From Mesorhabditis belari (lineage: Eukaryota; Nematoda; Chromadorea; Rhabditida; Rhabditidae), in the NCBI GenBank assembly GCA_958450365.1, contig CAUEEP010000191.1:1-64000 (forward strand): a DNA stretch of 64,000 bases, written 5' to 3'. Shown piece after piece: positions 34,486-45,468 of this stretch. The translations under genes were made by a program, and so were the position numbers. Each line of letters begins with the position of its first letter. The stretch's first letter is position 1. The notes under the pieces are model-generated. The model searched no databases and was not told the DNA's origin. It saw only the letters and a list, made by a program, of their open reading frames with translations.

Positions 34486-36766
34486 CTATCCATTCTTTGC
34501 CGCCACAGCAGATACTTGTTGAGGCCAAAATGAGGGGAGTTTTGCATAAGGATTGGGCAATTTCAGATTCGTCAGATAGACACCACCTGCGTGTTTGGCA
34601 ATGGCCGTGTTCACGTCACCAGATACCTAAAATAAAAATAACGAACAGAACTTTTCAGCTGAACTCAGTTAAAGCTTGAAAGTGTTGAAACAAGAAGTTT
34701 TTGTTTAGTTGTCTAAATTCTCACCTGAGCCGCAGTGACATTGTATACAATATGAACAAAACGAGTGGTTGCATAATTGCCCATATAGGGCAAAGCCTTG
34801 TAAGCACCGTAGTTCCCCTGTTTGTCTTCGTAAACAACAAATCGATCGGCAACGGGTAGCTTGACGTAAGTCTCAGCAAGGTTGGTTCCCGGATTGTTCA
34901 TCACCTAGAATATTTATTCTATAAATATGTACTATAAATTCTCTAATAGAAGCCTCCTATATGAGCATCGCGTGAGCTAAGTTTCTAGTCTAAGTCGTAG
35001 TCGTAGTTTAGTCTAAGTAGTAGTCGAAGCTTAGTCTAAGGAATAGTCGTGGCTTAGTCTAAGTAGTAGTCGTAGTTTAGTCTAAGCCGTAGTCGTAGTT
35101 TAGTCTAAGTAGTAGTCGAAGCTTAGTCTAAGGAATAGTCGTGGCTTAGTCTAAGTAGTAGTCGTAGTTTAGTCTAAGCCGTAGTCGTAGTTTAGTCTAA
35201 GTAGTAGTCGAAGCTTAGTCTAAGTAGTTGTCGTAGTCGTAGTTTAGTCGTAGTTTAAAGAAAGTTTTAAATTTAGAATGGTAAGACCCTCTGTGCACCG
35301 CAACGGAACGCAACAACCGCGACATTCAACTTCATAAGGACAATATCCGAGCGATTGACATTTTCAGACGAATGAACGTTGCCAAAAAAGTTTTATCAAC
35401 CATTATTGCAAGATTCAAGCAATTGGAAGTCACTTCTGACCGTCGTAGAGAAAGCATGATCAACAAAATCATTATCAAGATAGTGCGTGATTGAGTCCGT
35501 TTGAACCCACATCACTCCGTTCGCAAAATGACCGCACAAATGAAGGTTTCAAAGAGCTCTCTATGAGTCGAAAGAAGTTCTTAAAGAATCACTTAATAGT
35601 CACTTAATCCATGGCCTTCATCTCAATCCGATGAATTACTCTTGGTGGAGTGTTCATGATGATGTTCATGATGAATTTTTCCTATTTTTTCAATCATTTT
35701 TTCTAAACCCTGGTTAAATTTAAAAATATGTGTTATATCTCAAAAAATCACCCATCCTTTCTACTTTAATTTAATACCAAAACGAATAAAAACAAACGTA
35801 CTGGTGTCGAGTTATAAGGGTTTATTTGAGAGTAAACTTAGACTACGCGATGCTCCTACAGGGGGTCGTTTTATTAGAGTTTTTATTATAAGAATATTTC
35901 TACTTTCACACAATCAACACAATAATTCTGCTAGTACAGTGAAAAATTGTAAGTAAATTTGACAAAAACTATAATCCCGCCAACCTGATAACTAGCCGAT
36001 TTCGCTTTGACGAACTTGTACAATGTCTGGTAATATGTGACAAGTGCCGGGGTGTCATCGTCGCTCATCTCATCAAAGAAGATCCCATCAATTGTGTAGA
36101 AAGAGAAATATTTGTTGATTTGTGCTTGAACGGTGGCCATCGCATTCTTCCCATACCCTGTGGCCACATAGCCGATCACTTTAGCCCCATTGGCTCGAAG
36201 TTTTGCGATGGCTGTCTTGTAGTAGCCGAAGGCTGATGAACCTGGCCCATCATCGGGATTCATGATCACAGTCAGGGGAACTGTTTTGGCACTGTTCGTC
36301 ATCGTGTTCCAATCGGTCAACCCGCTATCCACTGGATCGAAATAGGCCGGCACGACGATGTCCGTTGATGTGACCTAAAGAACTCATAGATTTGAGTAAA
36401 CAACTTTCAACTCAAATTCCTTGGTGTTGAGCTGTCCAATTGAAATAGTTTTTATACCAATCGATAGAGAAATACTTGGCGCATCTAATGAGATCAAGAA
36501 GATTGAAATTGGACAGCTCAACACCAAGATATTTAAGCTCAAAGTTATGGCAATGGGAAAGGAGCGGGGCGCGTATAAACGGTCCGTCGCCGCGCCACCT
36601 TTTGCCATTGGCAGTTTATGTTAATGGGGGAAACGCTTAATGTTTATTTTAGAGAATTTTGTTAATCTATAAACTTAATGAGCGCAATGAATTACAATAA
36701 ATCCTCTAGTTTACCCACCGTGGCGATCAAAATACCCAACAATATAGCCATTGTATTTTGACTCAT
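34486..36766 (-). CDS. Spherulin-4-like secreted protein, 4 exons
   Basis: Exons 36766-36719, 36374-35985, 34904-34725 and 34626-34486 join in phase 0 to 252 residues. The start is a short signal-like peptide (MSQNTMAILLGILIAT). The core matches the spherulation-specific family 4 fold: PAYFDPVDSGLTDW, VPLTVIMNPDDGPG, GAKVIGYVATGYG, YTIDGIFFDEMSDD and then MNNPGTNLAETYV in exon 3. The conserved Asp/Glu in GIFFDEMS are where the TIM-barrel active site of related glycosidase-like proteins lies. In fungi and slime moulds such proteins act on galactosaminogalactan-type polysaccharides; here the substrate is unknown. Often patchily distributed in animals, so lateral transfer in the lineage is possible. 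Confidence 0.85.
34985..35275. repeat. Higher-order repeat (TAGTCTAAG / TAGTCGTAG)n
   Basis: Short AGTCTAAG and AGTCGTAG words are arranged in a 90-bp higher-order unit repeated about 2.5 times, in spherulin-4 intron 2. Related AGTCGTAG words precede the repeat at 51455. Confidence 0.9.
35276..35875 (+). pseudogene. Tc1/maT transposase N-terminal relic plus dispersed repeat
   Basis: Reads DNIRAIDIFRRMNVAKKVLS, IIARFKQLEVTSDRRRESM and RLNPHHSVRKMTAQMKVSKS with stops between, matching the paired helix-turn-helix region of Tc1/maT transposases. Nearly the same sequence occurs at 51480-51880. The following 35690-35860 repeats a segment also seen at 5105-5270 and 51905-52000 (ATATGTGTTATATCTCAAAA). 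Confidence 0.7.
36418..36532. mobile_element. Small foldback in spherulin-4 intron 1
   Basis: TTGGTGTTGAGCTGTCCAAT and its inverted partner bound about 115 bp. Confidence 0.7.
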
Positions 36767-36977
36767 TTTGAGCGGACGATGCAGTGAATGGCAGTGAGTT
36801 GCGTATCAAAATATCCTTTATATAGTGTTCAATTGGGGATGGGGTATTTCAAAGATAATAACAAAAAAAAAATGCCCACGCAAATAGGCAGACAGATCAC
36901 ACGATGTGGTCACTGTACAAATAGAGCCTCTTTTCAGCTTATTCATTCTCAACATCATTTTAGCAGCATTTCCCCCC

Positions 36978-37025
36978 GTCCATTGAATACTTTGAACTCG
37001 CGTCAGTTCAAAGTATTCAATGGAC
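36978..37025. repeat. Perfect 21-bp stem palindrome
   Basis: GTCCATTGAATACTTTGAAC (plus one T) pairs with its exact complement around the loop CGCGTC. The 37.03-37.94 kb stretch that follows has no gene; 37400-37700 holds GCTAATGTA tandem words and a duplicated AGAGTCACCGAATCTT segment. Confidence 0.9.
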
Positions 37026-37945
37026 AAAACCAAAATAATAGAATGGAGTTTGATGTGAGTGAAAAAAAAAGATTAGTCTGTGTATGAGGAAGAAAATATT
37101 TTCGAGAGGATCATTGACGATTAGCTCGTGTCGATTTTGTGAAATGAAACAATGCAATTCAACAATGCAACAATGCAATGCAATTAAGCGTGAAATCTTT
37201 GGTCCTTCTGATTCTTACGTTCATCAATTTACATAGTAAAATTTGCATACGAAAAGACAAATGCTTTGAAAAGATAAAAAAGAACATTTCTTGTTTTTAC
37301 TTTTTAGTTTAGTTTTTAGTCTTCTACTTGAGCTTTTAAATGCAAAACGAGCGGCTTTTTATGTTAATTGTACGCAATACGCAAATGTGAGCGTCGTATG
37401 CTGCCTACTGCTGCTGCTACTACTACTACTGCTAATGTAGCTGCTAATGTAGCTGTTAATATAGCTGCTAATGTAGGCAGTATGCAAATGAATAGTCAAA
37501 GATCATTGGTGGATGTAAGAGTCACCGAATCTTTCTCTAATTTTTTGGATAGACTTTTTAGTCATACAGGTGACAGGTGAACTGTATGGATAAAATACTT
37601 GTCATTTGCATACCTGTCTAATGATAGGCAGTATGCAAATGGCTAGTAAGAGTCACCGAATCTTCTTCTATTTTTTGGGTACACTTTTTAGCCATACAGG
37701 TAACCTGATAGTTACTTTTTAAATAAACGAATTACAATAAGTTAAGCTTTTAACCATGTTTCACACGAAATTCGAAGTATTTTTCACACAATTTTTTTTT
37801 CAAGTTGACTAAAATACTCAACATTTTTTGACAAGAATTTATTTTTTGCTTTTCATTTAAGCTCAAAGAGTTCTATGAATCACTACCTATTGTTGTGGGT
37901 TTTTTTAAAAGTTTCGATTGACATTTATTAGAAGGGTTTTCTAAA

Positions 37946-38439
37946 ATGAATTCCAAATTTGTGATTCTGATTTTTGTGACACTTTTATCCTATGGATCTG
38001 CTAAATGCAATGATTGTCAGAACGCTAATCTGACATTTCAACAGACTGTTGGTCCCTGGGAGCCTTTCACTAAAGATCAAACAACTGTGTAAGTTGTACA
38101 AATCAACTGTGTACTCGAAATCTAAATCTAAAGCTCAATAAATTAGTAGATAAAACTTTTCAGTGTAATCAATTGCTCTATGCGAACCCTTCAATGCAAT
38201 TCTTATTCTGTGGCACTTATCGATGTTTGTTTTTGGATTAATTATCATTGTATTTAGGAGTTCCTGATGTATTTGAATAAATTCAAATCCATAGTTTTTA
38301 GATAAACGACGGCATTAAAGGAAAATATGGACTTTCAACGACTTCGATGAATCTTCTCTGTAAAAATGGGCAATGGACTTACGAAGGGAATGTTGTTACA
38401 ACGATCGGTTGCAAGAATTGTGTTCTTGGCTTTTGTTGA
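37946..38439 (+). CDS. Small secreted Cys-rich (DUF281-like) protein, 3 exons
   Basis: Exons 37946-38088, 38164-38224 and 38302-38439 are in phase and give 113 residues. A signal peptide (MNSKFVILIFVTLLSYGSAK) is followed by CNDCQNANLTF, VINCSMRTLQCNSYSVAL, a gap, then LLCKNGQWTYEGN and an ending TIGCKNCVLGFC. The spacing of Cys and the C-x-NGQW motif resemble nematode DUF281/C6-type extracellular proteins of unknown role. Intact. Confidence 0.65.
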
Positions 38440-38709
38440 GTGGGAAAGTCAATAAAGTAATACTTTTACTTTTGCATATCGAAATAACACAAAAAATAAC
38501 TTATCTTTGCACTGAACAAATCAAAAATCGAAAGTGCTTTGTGAGGTCCATCCCAAAACAGCGCCCATATAAAAACGCCTAAAACAGTACAGAAACAGTG
38601 GGTTGCTGGCCGGTGACAAGCGATCCAACGAAGCTTTGATTGGCGGACCATGGTTTCAGGGTGTTTCTAAAAATGATCAAGCGTCGACATCGTATTGCTA
38701 ACTGCTTAC
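38440..38709. other. Intergenic, nothing firm
   Basis: Downstream of the truncated FHA gene. Minus-strand frames could be continuing exons, but no family match is visible. Confidence 0.3.
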
Positions 38710-39172
38710 GCTTGGCTTTCCATTTCTTCCCCATTTTCGTCAAAAAGTCGAACCATCGCCAAAATGCATCCAAGTGAGACTAAAAAAGAAAACCCCATAA
38801 TAAAACAAATGATCCAACTCTTGTTCGTGTTCTCCACAATTTTCACGCCAAACTGAATGATGTCGCCGGTGTTGCTCTGTTGCGGCACTGAATCCTCCCC
38901 GGTTTGCGCGAGCCTCTCATTGTTCACAAATGTGCCTAAAGTTAAGTTAGTCAGCAAGAAAACATTAAGCTCACTCTTCGACTAATCTCTCCAAACAAAT
39001 CCTAAACAGAAACACCTTACCATTGCTGCTTTTCGTGTCCTTGATCATGAAAGCGCCGCCAGAGAACCACACGATCGCATGATTCCTCGACAACACTTTG
39101 GAGTCGAAAATGGCGTCCTTCGTCATCGGTTTGAGTCGAAACACCGAGCGTCACGGCGTCAGAGTCAGAGGC
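38710..39172 (-). pseudogene. SLMAP: SLMAP-type FHA domain fragment
   Basis: Exons about 39172-39021, 38935-38819 and 38779-38710 join in phase: RSVFRLKPMTKDAIFDSK, VLSRNHAIVWF, DTKSSNG-TFVNNERLAQ, GDIIQFGVKIVENTNK and ISLGCILAMVRLFDENG. These match the phosphothreonine-binding FHA domain of sarcolemmal membrane-associated protein (STRIPAK component), including the Arg, SRNH and SSNGT ligand motifs. The start of the domain is missing: a stop lies just upstream of RSVF, and the sequence switches to a duplicated piece of the ubiquitin-like gene. The coiled-coil and tail exons are not seen. It is probably a truncated duplicate. Confidence 0.75.
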
Positions 39173-39184
39173 GAGCGTCAGTCA

Positions 39185-39580
39185 TTTTCAAAACACGGCT
39201 CATTTCGTCCTTCAATTGTTCCACTTTTGCCTAAATTATCGGTTTTGAATGTTGATAACATTGTGAAAAACAAACATCATTGCCGATCGTGACTTTTTCG
39301 CGACGAGATTCACTCTCCTGGAAGTCGATGGTAATTTCCATAGCTTCTCTAAAATGCAATCTATAAATTGACGAATCTTGCAAAACATGGCTCAGAAAAA
39401 GAATATAATATCAAGCCAAGTAATAGATTGGATTTTAACCAATTCCCCAGAATTCGACCATTCTTAAACCTTTATTACTTCCAATAACAAACAAAAGAAC
39501 GAACAAACAAAGCAATTGTAAATAAGTCAATAACACTAAGTTCATAATTGAAAACACATGAAAGACCTTCTCCTTGAAAA
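39185..39580 (-). repeat. Duplicated 5' part of the ubiquitin-like locus
   Basis: Nearly identical to 57345-57728 in the same orientation. It includes the start codon (39341) and first exon (MEITIDFQESESRREKVTIG) plus upstream sequence. The second exon breaks off after KSGTIEGRNE, where a short insertion and then FHA sequence follow. Confidence 0.85.
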
Positions 39581-39743
39581 TATTAGGGTGTCCGGAATGA
39601 AAATACCCTCAACTTCGATTGCAATTTTTTCGGTGTAGCGAACAGCTTCGCGTCTGATTTTTGTTTTGTTTTAAAGTTATATATCTTTTCTCACTCTATG
39701 TTTTTATAAAAATTTACTGCCTTACAATTTTGACTTTTTTCGA

Positions 39744-40286
39744 ATGGAAGATCAGAAGTACCGAATTCGGGTGTGCTTGCTCTACGACTTTAAACAAGGA
39801 AAAAGTGTCCGGGAGAGCCATAGTTCAATCTTGAAATTTTTTGGAGAAGCTGCTTATTTTGAGGAAGCTTGTAAAAAATGGTTTCAACGATTTAGAGAGG
39901 GAGACGAAACTCTACAGGATCGAGGACGTGGTCACTCCCTCCACGATAACGATCTTCGAGAAGTCATAGAAGATGAACCAACCTTGTCGACTCGGGAACT
40001 TGCAAAAATGTTTGCTGTAGGCCACACAACAATTGCGGACCATTTACACCGTTTGGGTAAAGCGAATCTCGTCGGAGAATGGATATCCCATCAACTTAGT
40101 GACGCTAATAAAGCTACTCGAGCGACTATGGCCGGTATTCTTCTTCGTCAATCAAAAAATCGAGGTTTTTGGGACACTATTGTGACGGCCGATGAAAAAT
40201 GGATTTACTACGATAACCCATCGCGAAAACAGAAGTGGTTAAGTCCAGGAGAACAGTCAAAAAAAACGACGCCACAACGCACATAG
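39744..40286 (+). pseudogene. Mariner transposase N-terminal half
   Basis: MEDQKYRIRVCLLYDFKQGK, with KKWFQRFREGDETLQDRGRG and the second helix-turn-helix TTIADHLHRLGK, then the first catalytic motif VTADEKWIYYDN. The frame ends at the insertion point. The matching C-half resumes 4.6 kb away at 44901. Confidence 0.88.
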
Positions 40287-40420
40287 GTTACAAAAATAAT
40301 CGTCTTTAAATCAAAAATCCGAACACTACAAATTTTAAGTTAGGCCCAAAAATGAACGGAAAAAATAAAATGATCCGAAAAGCATCATCCAAAATTTCAG
40401 AATTAAAGGCGGCGACTCTG

Positions 40421-40897
40421 ATGTCTACTCAGATGTCTTTCGACATGGACTTTACCTTCATGAGCCGGTATACCGACGGCTTCGAGTTGAATTTTCGAGG
40501 ACGCAGTTATCGCTTTCACGATCCTGATGCAAATCGAAAGGAATTCGTTGTCACAGGGTTAAACCGACTACCACCACTGCCAAGCAAGAAAATGTATCGT
40601 ATCATCGTGAAAAATCTGACATTCCAGGTAATTATATTAATTATTTAATAATGTATTAAACAATTAATAGAAGGCGAAATATTGAATCATTTTATTGAGA
40701 TAAAGCAATATTAAACTTTGATTTGAGATGCAATTGATTTCGGGTGTTACTTTAATCGGTTTACTCTTTAGGCTCAGAAGGCAAACGGAAACTTTTACGA
40801 TGTCGATGAATGCGATTTATATCTGGAGTTTCAGAACGCATACCTTGGATTAGACTTTTTGACCTATCTCGAGGATCGATTGTATAGGCAAATTTAA
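40421..40897 (+). CDS. Small protein C, inverted copy
   Basis: Exons 40421-40627 and 40772-40897 encode the same 110 residues as the copy at 45469-45945. It begins MSTQMSFDMDFTFMSRY and ends LEDRLYRQI. The upstream side joins directly to transposon end sequence at a GATGT shared by both partners, so this copy has lost its native promoter. See gene C for the family description. Confidence 0.6.
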
Positions 40898-40949
40898 ATA
40901 GTATATTAGGTTGTCCGAAATGAAAATACGATCTTAATGAAAAACAAAT

Positions 40950-41465
40950 CTATCTCCACAAAAAGAAAAAAAAGGCGCGGTAATCCAAAAGATATTCTCC
41001 GTTGTTGGCAATAGTCTTTCTCCATTTTTCTTTCAAATCTCGGATCCCTTTGCTGAAGAAATCCTGAAGCTGCGAGTCAAAGTATTGGCTTACCCAAATT
41101 CGGACTTCGTCGTGATCCTTCAGGTGTTTATCGGTCAGGAAGTGCTGCATAGATCGAAATAAGCGGTAGTCTGAGGGTGCCAGATCTGGACTATACGGCG
41201 GCTGCGGGAGACATTCCCAATTCAATTCCTCGAGTTTTTCTTGCGCCTTCTTTGCTGTGTGTGAGCGCGCGTATTCTTGCAGATATCTCACAGTCGATGC
41301 GTTTACACCTTGATTCTTGAGAGCCTGGTCTAAAAGTTCCAGCTGTTGCACATATACATCTGAGGTAACTATTGGACGAGAATGTAGAACCTCAAAGTGT
41401 ATCAGACCACGGGAATTCCACCAAACAGATAACATGGCCTTTCTTCCATCCGGATCACGTTGCAC
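40950..41465 (-). pseudogene. Mariner transposase C-half, inverted duplicate
   Basis: Identical frame to 44901-45416. Contains MLSVWWNSRGLIHFEVL and SPDLAPSDYRLF, but the second catalytic motif reads LQEYARSHTA where mariners have HDNARPH, so the Asp is replaced by Glu. Confidence 0.85.
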
Positions 41466-41490
41466 ATCGATTACACCCCTGTGTAAATTT

Positions 41491-44400
41491 TTTTTTTTCT
41501 TTAAATCAAAAATCCGAACACTACAAATTTTAAGTTAGGCCCAAAAATGAACGGAAAAAATAAAATGATCCGAAAAGCATCATCCAAAATTTCAGAATTA
41601 AAGGCGGCGACTTTGATGTTAGTGAAATTTCATATTTCATCGAACCATAAAGTGTTATATGTCATTCAATAGCTCTTTTCACGCTCTTTCAAAATGCTGA
41701 ATTGAGTTTTTGTGGAATTCTATTTTTCCATGAAATTTTTTCCATATTCGGCGCCGAAAAGTCAAAATAATTTTTTTTCACGAAAATCTAGCTGATAAAC
41801 TAGGCTCAAAAAGCAAATTTCTGAATTCTACGCAAAAAGTTGGTCGGGAATTGTTTTTTAATTTTGTTTTTTGGTCAATGGAAACGCGAGCTCCGAAACC
41901 TAGGTTTTTTAGAAGTGCGCGGTTATATGGCCCGCGCGCACCTTTGATGTTGGTAAAATTTTTCTTTTGTGTCAAATCATCAAGTGTTATATATCATTCG
42001 AAAGCATTTTTATGTGTTTAAACATGGCGGAAAGAATTTCCCGAAAAATTTGACTTTTTATTAGTTTTGTCCGATTTTATAATCTGGAATGCAGTTTTTT
42101 TCTGGTTCTGCGGTACTTGCAAATCTGGTATAGTCTAGAAAAAATTTATTCTATTTATAAGCATGAATTAGACAAAAAAAAGAATCACAATTGAACATTA
42201 AGCAAAAAGGAGGAAATTAAGATGTCATATTTCCATCATCATTGAGGAGAACAACATAACCGAGCCACTTGAGCGAGTTCATTAGTCGCTCTTCTGGTGG
42301 TCCTGTCTTGTTTCGAGCAAATTCAGATTCTAGCCTGCTGTGAACTGCCTCAATGCCCTCTTCGGATGCATTTCCGATGAATTTATGCTCATGGACAAAT
42401 GGGCCAAGATGTAAGAGTAGAGCATGGACCAGTACACTTTGTCCAAAACCACCAACTTTTTCTAGTTCATCGCAAAGAATCGCTGTTTGGCAGCAGTTTC
42501 TGGCTTTTGAATGTTTGCCTTTGCAAGCCAAATCTTTTATTTCTTTATCCGAAAGAACACTTTTAGTGGTTGAAACCATTTGAGACCATTTGTTAAACTC
42601 ACGTAATGCAGAAATGACTACTTGATAGGAACGGGAGGAAGAAACGACTGCTAAATCCGAAATCACTGAGGATCGACAGAGATTCTTTATATCGTTTCCG
42701 TTGAAACGAGCATAGATAATCCCATCACTCTTCCGATTCACATTCAACTTCCATTTTCGACAAACATCTTGGAAAGTCTGAGAGGACCCTTCGAGTTTCA
42801 TCAATTGTTCAAAAAGTTGGTTTCCAATCTTGATTTTTGCATGAAGTATTGGGGGAATTACCAAACTTCGAGAAACATTTAATAGATTTTCTTTTTTTGC
42901 CTGCAGACCTTTTACTTTTGAAATCATCGCTTCCACCGAAGGGTCACTCCGATCAGCATATTGTTGAAAATCAATTGAATCCTTATCAGCGGATGGTTTT
43001 TTGTCAAACCTCTTGTTGCACCATAAACATCCAAACATCATCGCACAGGAAAGACCAAAATTGGTGTTCAAGAAAGATAGATCTCCACCGAGAAAAACCA
43101 TATATCCGGCTTGCACCAAAGTCTCAAAGTCTTTGCAAATTCCCTTTTCCTTCAGCGAGTCGTAAGAATCTGAACCTTCCCAAGCTTGTAATGGAAGACA
43201 ATTTCGAGACGAGCACGGTTTTTCGCAGCTCAGGAATGAAATAGTTGAAATAACTCGACCGTGTCCTTTATCGAGGGAAAAAATCAGCCGTTTTCCTCGC
43301 TCATCGAGCAGATCCAATCTTCTTCGCCGCTCTTCAACAGCTTTCAACACAGCTTCCAATCTTACTCCTTCATTGAGAACTATTTCATATCTGACAAACT
43401 GGTCCAGAGTCTTCTTGGCCTTTTCGATAGTTCGTTGTGAGCCAATGGTTACTCCTTGGTTTGATTGAAGAAAATGGTTTACAGATAATAGTCCTTTATT
43501 TGATAGATTGGCACTTTTTTTCATACCGAGTAGAGCTTCTGGAGTTGGAGGAGTCGGTGATTTGGTTTGAATATGTGAGGTTGAAGCAACAGAATCATCA
43601 TCGTTTTGCTTTGCTTTTGCCACATAGACGGCGTTTTGACGATTTTGCTCGGCTCTTTTCTTTTCATTATCTTTCAGAATCCTTGCCTCCAGTGCTCCTT
43701 TCAAATGTGCTTTCGTGTCGAATTCTTTTTCTTTTTGTTGATTGTCTGCGGATCGTGATGAGCTTTCTTCTTTTGATTGCACAGGATTTGCAGGCACTTT
43801 CCCACTTCGTAATCCGTGCATGTTGTTTTGATTCGTTTGGCGTCCATGTTCCAAGTTGCCACTTCTAGACTTTTTGGCTTCTGATGTTCGTCCCATCTGC
43901 AAATTATAACTTTTGTTTTGAAAGTGTAGGAAATACGAATGTATGTAATAAGAAAAATAATAATAATAAGCTAATAATCAAAAAATAAATAATCGGGAAG
44001 CAAACTTGTCTGTAACTAAATGATTTTCTCCTGCGATTGACATTTATAACTTTATCATCTGTCATGCCTTTGGCATAGTAATTTATCGAGTAATTGTCAA
44101 GGCTGTATTTGGCTGTGCACCTGGGTTGCCTACCCGAAATTGACAAATACTCTCAATTTCAACTTTCCTGGAATTGTAACTCTTTCTTCAAAAAAAATTG
44201 CGTTTTTCACTTTTTTTAGAATAAATTTTTTCTAGACTATACCAGATCTGCAAGTACCGCAGAACCAGAAAAAAACTGCATTCCAGATTATAAAATCGGA
44301 CAAAACTAATAAAAAGTCAAATTTTTCGGGAAATTCTTTCCGCCATGTTTAAACACATAAAAATGCTTTCGAATGATATATAACACTTGATGATTTGACA

Positions 44401-44885
44401 CAAAAGAAAAATTTTACCAACATCAAAGGTGCGCGCGGGCCATATAACCGCGCACTTCTAAAAACCTAGGTTTCGGAGCTCGCGTTTCCATTGACCAAAA
44501 AACAAAATTAAAAAACAATTCCCGACCAACTTTTTGCGTAGAATTCAGAAATTTGCTTTTTGAGCCTAGTTTATCAGCTAGATTTTCGTGAAAAAAATTA
44601 TTTTGACTTTTCGGCGCCGAATATGGAAAAAATTTCATGGAAAAATAGAATTCCACAAAAACTCAATTCAGCATTTTGAAAGAGCGTGAAAAGAGCTATT
44701 GAATGACATATAACACTTTATGGTTCGATGAAATATGAAATTTCACTAACATCAAAGTCGCCGCCTTTAATTCTGAAATTTTGGATGATGCTTTTCGGAT
44801 CATTTTATTTTTCCGTTCATTTTTGGGCCTAACTTAAAATTTGTAGTGTTCGGATTTTTGATTTAAAGAAAAAAAAAATTTACAC
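41491..44885. mobile_element. 3.4-kb TIR element with 680-bp inverted ends
   Basis: Left arm about 41491-42175 and right arm about 44195-44885 are almost identical inverted copies; outer part TTTAAATCAAAAATCCGAAC, inner part ending near GACTATACCAGATYTGCAAG. A third, partial end copy lies at about 40303-40420. The centre (42176-44194) carries one two-exon gene on the minus strand. It is inserted inside a mariner. I do not recognise the superfamily. Confidence 0.75.
42217..44146 (-). CDS. Putative transposon protein, unclassified, 2 exons
   Basis: Exon 44146-44006 (MSISGRQPRCTAKYSLDNYS...) joins in phase 0 to 43896-42217, giving about 606 residues. Without the first exon, translation could start at 43896 (MGRTSEAKKSRSG). 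The N-terminal 150 residues are polar and basic. A charged helical stretch follows (LKAVEERRRRLDLLDERGKR). The C-terminal half has FLGGDLSFLNTNFGLSC, CLWCNKR, VIPPILHAKIKIGN, FNGNDIKNLC and ASEEGIEAVHSRLESEFARN. This motif order resembles a repeat-associated protein family seen in cnidarians, flatworms and nematodes, as I remember it. Asp in GGD and Glu in EEGIEAVH could be catalytic, but that is speculation. Its position between long inverted repeats makes a transposase role the best guess. No frame damage seen. Confidence 0.65.
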
Positions 44886-44900
44886 AGGGGTGTAATCGAT

Positions 44901-45416
44901 GTGCAACGTGATCCGGATGGAAGAAAGGCCATGTTATCTGTTTGGTGGAATTCCCGTGGTCTGATACACTTTGAGGTTCTACATTCTCGTCCAATAGTTA
45001 CCTCAGATGTATATGTGCAACAGCTGGAACTTTTAGACCAGGCTCTCAAGAATCAAGGTGTAAACGCATCGACTGTGAGATATCTGCAAGAATACGCGCG
45101 CTCACACACAGCAAAGAAGGCGCAAGAAAAACTCGAGGAATTGAATTGGGAATGTCTCCCGCAGCCGCCGTATAGTCCAGATCTGGCACCCTCAGACTAC
45201 CGCTTATTTCGATCTATGCAGCACTTCCTGACCGATAAACACCTGAAGGATCACGACGAAGTCCGAATTTGGGTAAGCCAATACTTTGACTCGCAGCTTC
45301 AGGATTTCTTCAGCAAAGGGATCCGAGATTTGAAAGAAAAATGGAGAAAGACTATTGCCAACAACGGAGAATATCTTTTGGATTACCGCGCCTTTTTTTT
45401 CTTTTTGTGGAGATAG
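44901..45416 (+). pseudogene. Mariner transposase C-terminal half
   Basis: MLSVWWNSRGLIHFEVLHSR, then LQEYARSHTA (second Asp lost) and SPDLAPSDYRLFRSMQHFL, ending ANNGEYLLDYRA. With the N-half at 39744-40286 it forms one mariner transposase interrupted by the TIR element. Confidence 0.88.
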
Positions 45417-45468
45417 ATTTGTTTTTCATTAAGATCGTATTTTCATTTCGGACAACCTAATATACTAT

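Larger units (their letters stand above)
39583..45460 (+). mobile_element. Mariner split by a TIR element and inverted duplication
   Basis: The left end TTAGGGTGTCCGGAATGAAA and the right end, inverted TTAGGTTGTCCGAAATGAAA, belong to one mariner with TA outside both (39581-39582, 45461-45462). The transposase N-half is at 39744-40286 and its C-half at 44901-45416. The interruption from about 40290 to 44885 holds a fragment of element end, an inverted extra copy of the mariner C-half and gene C, and a complete TIR element. Confidence 0.8.
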
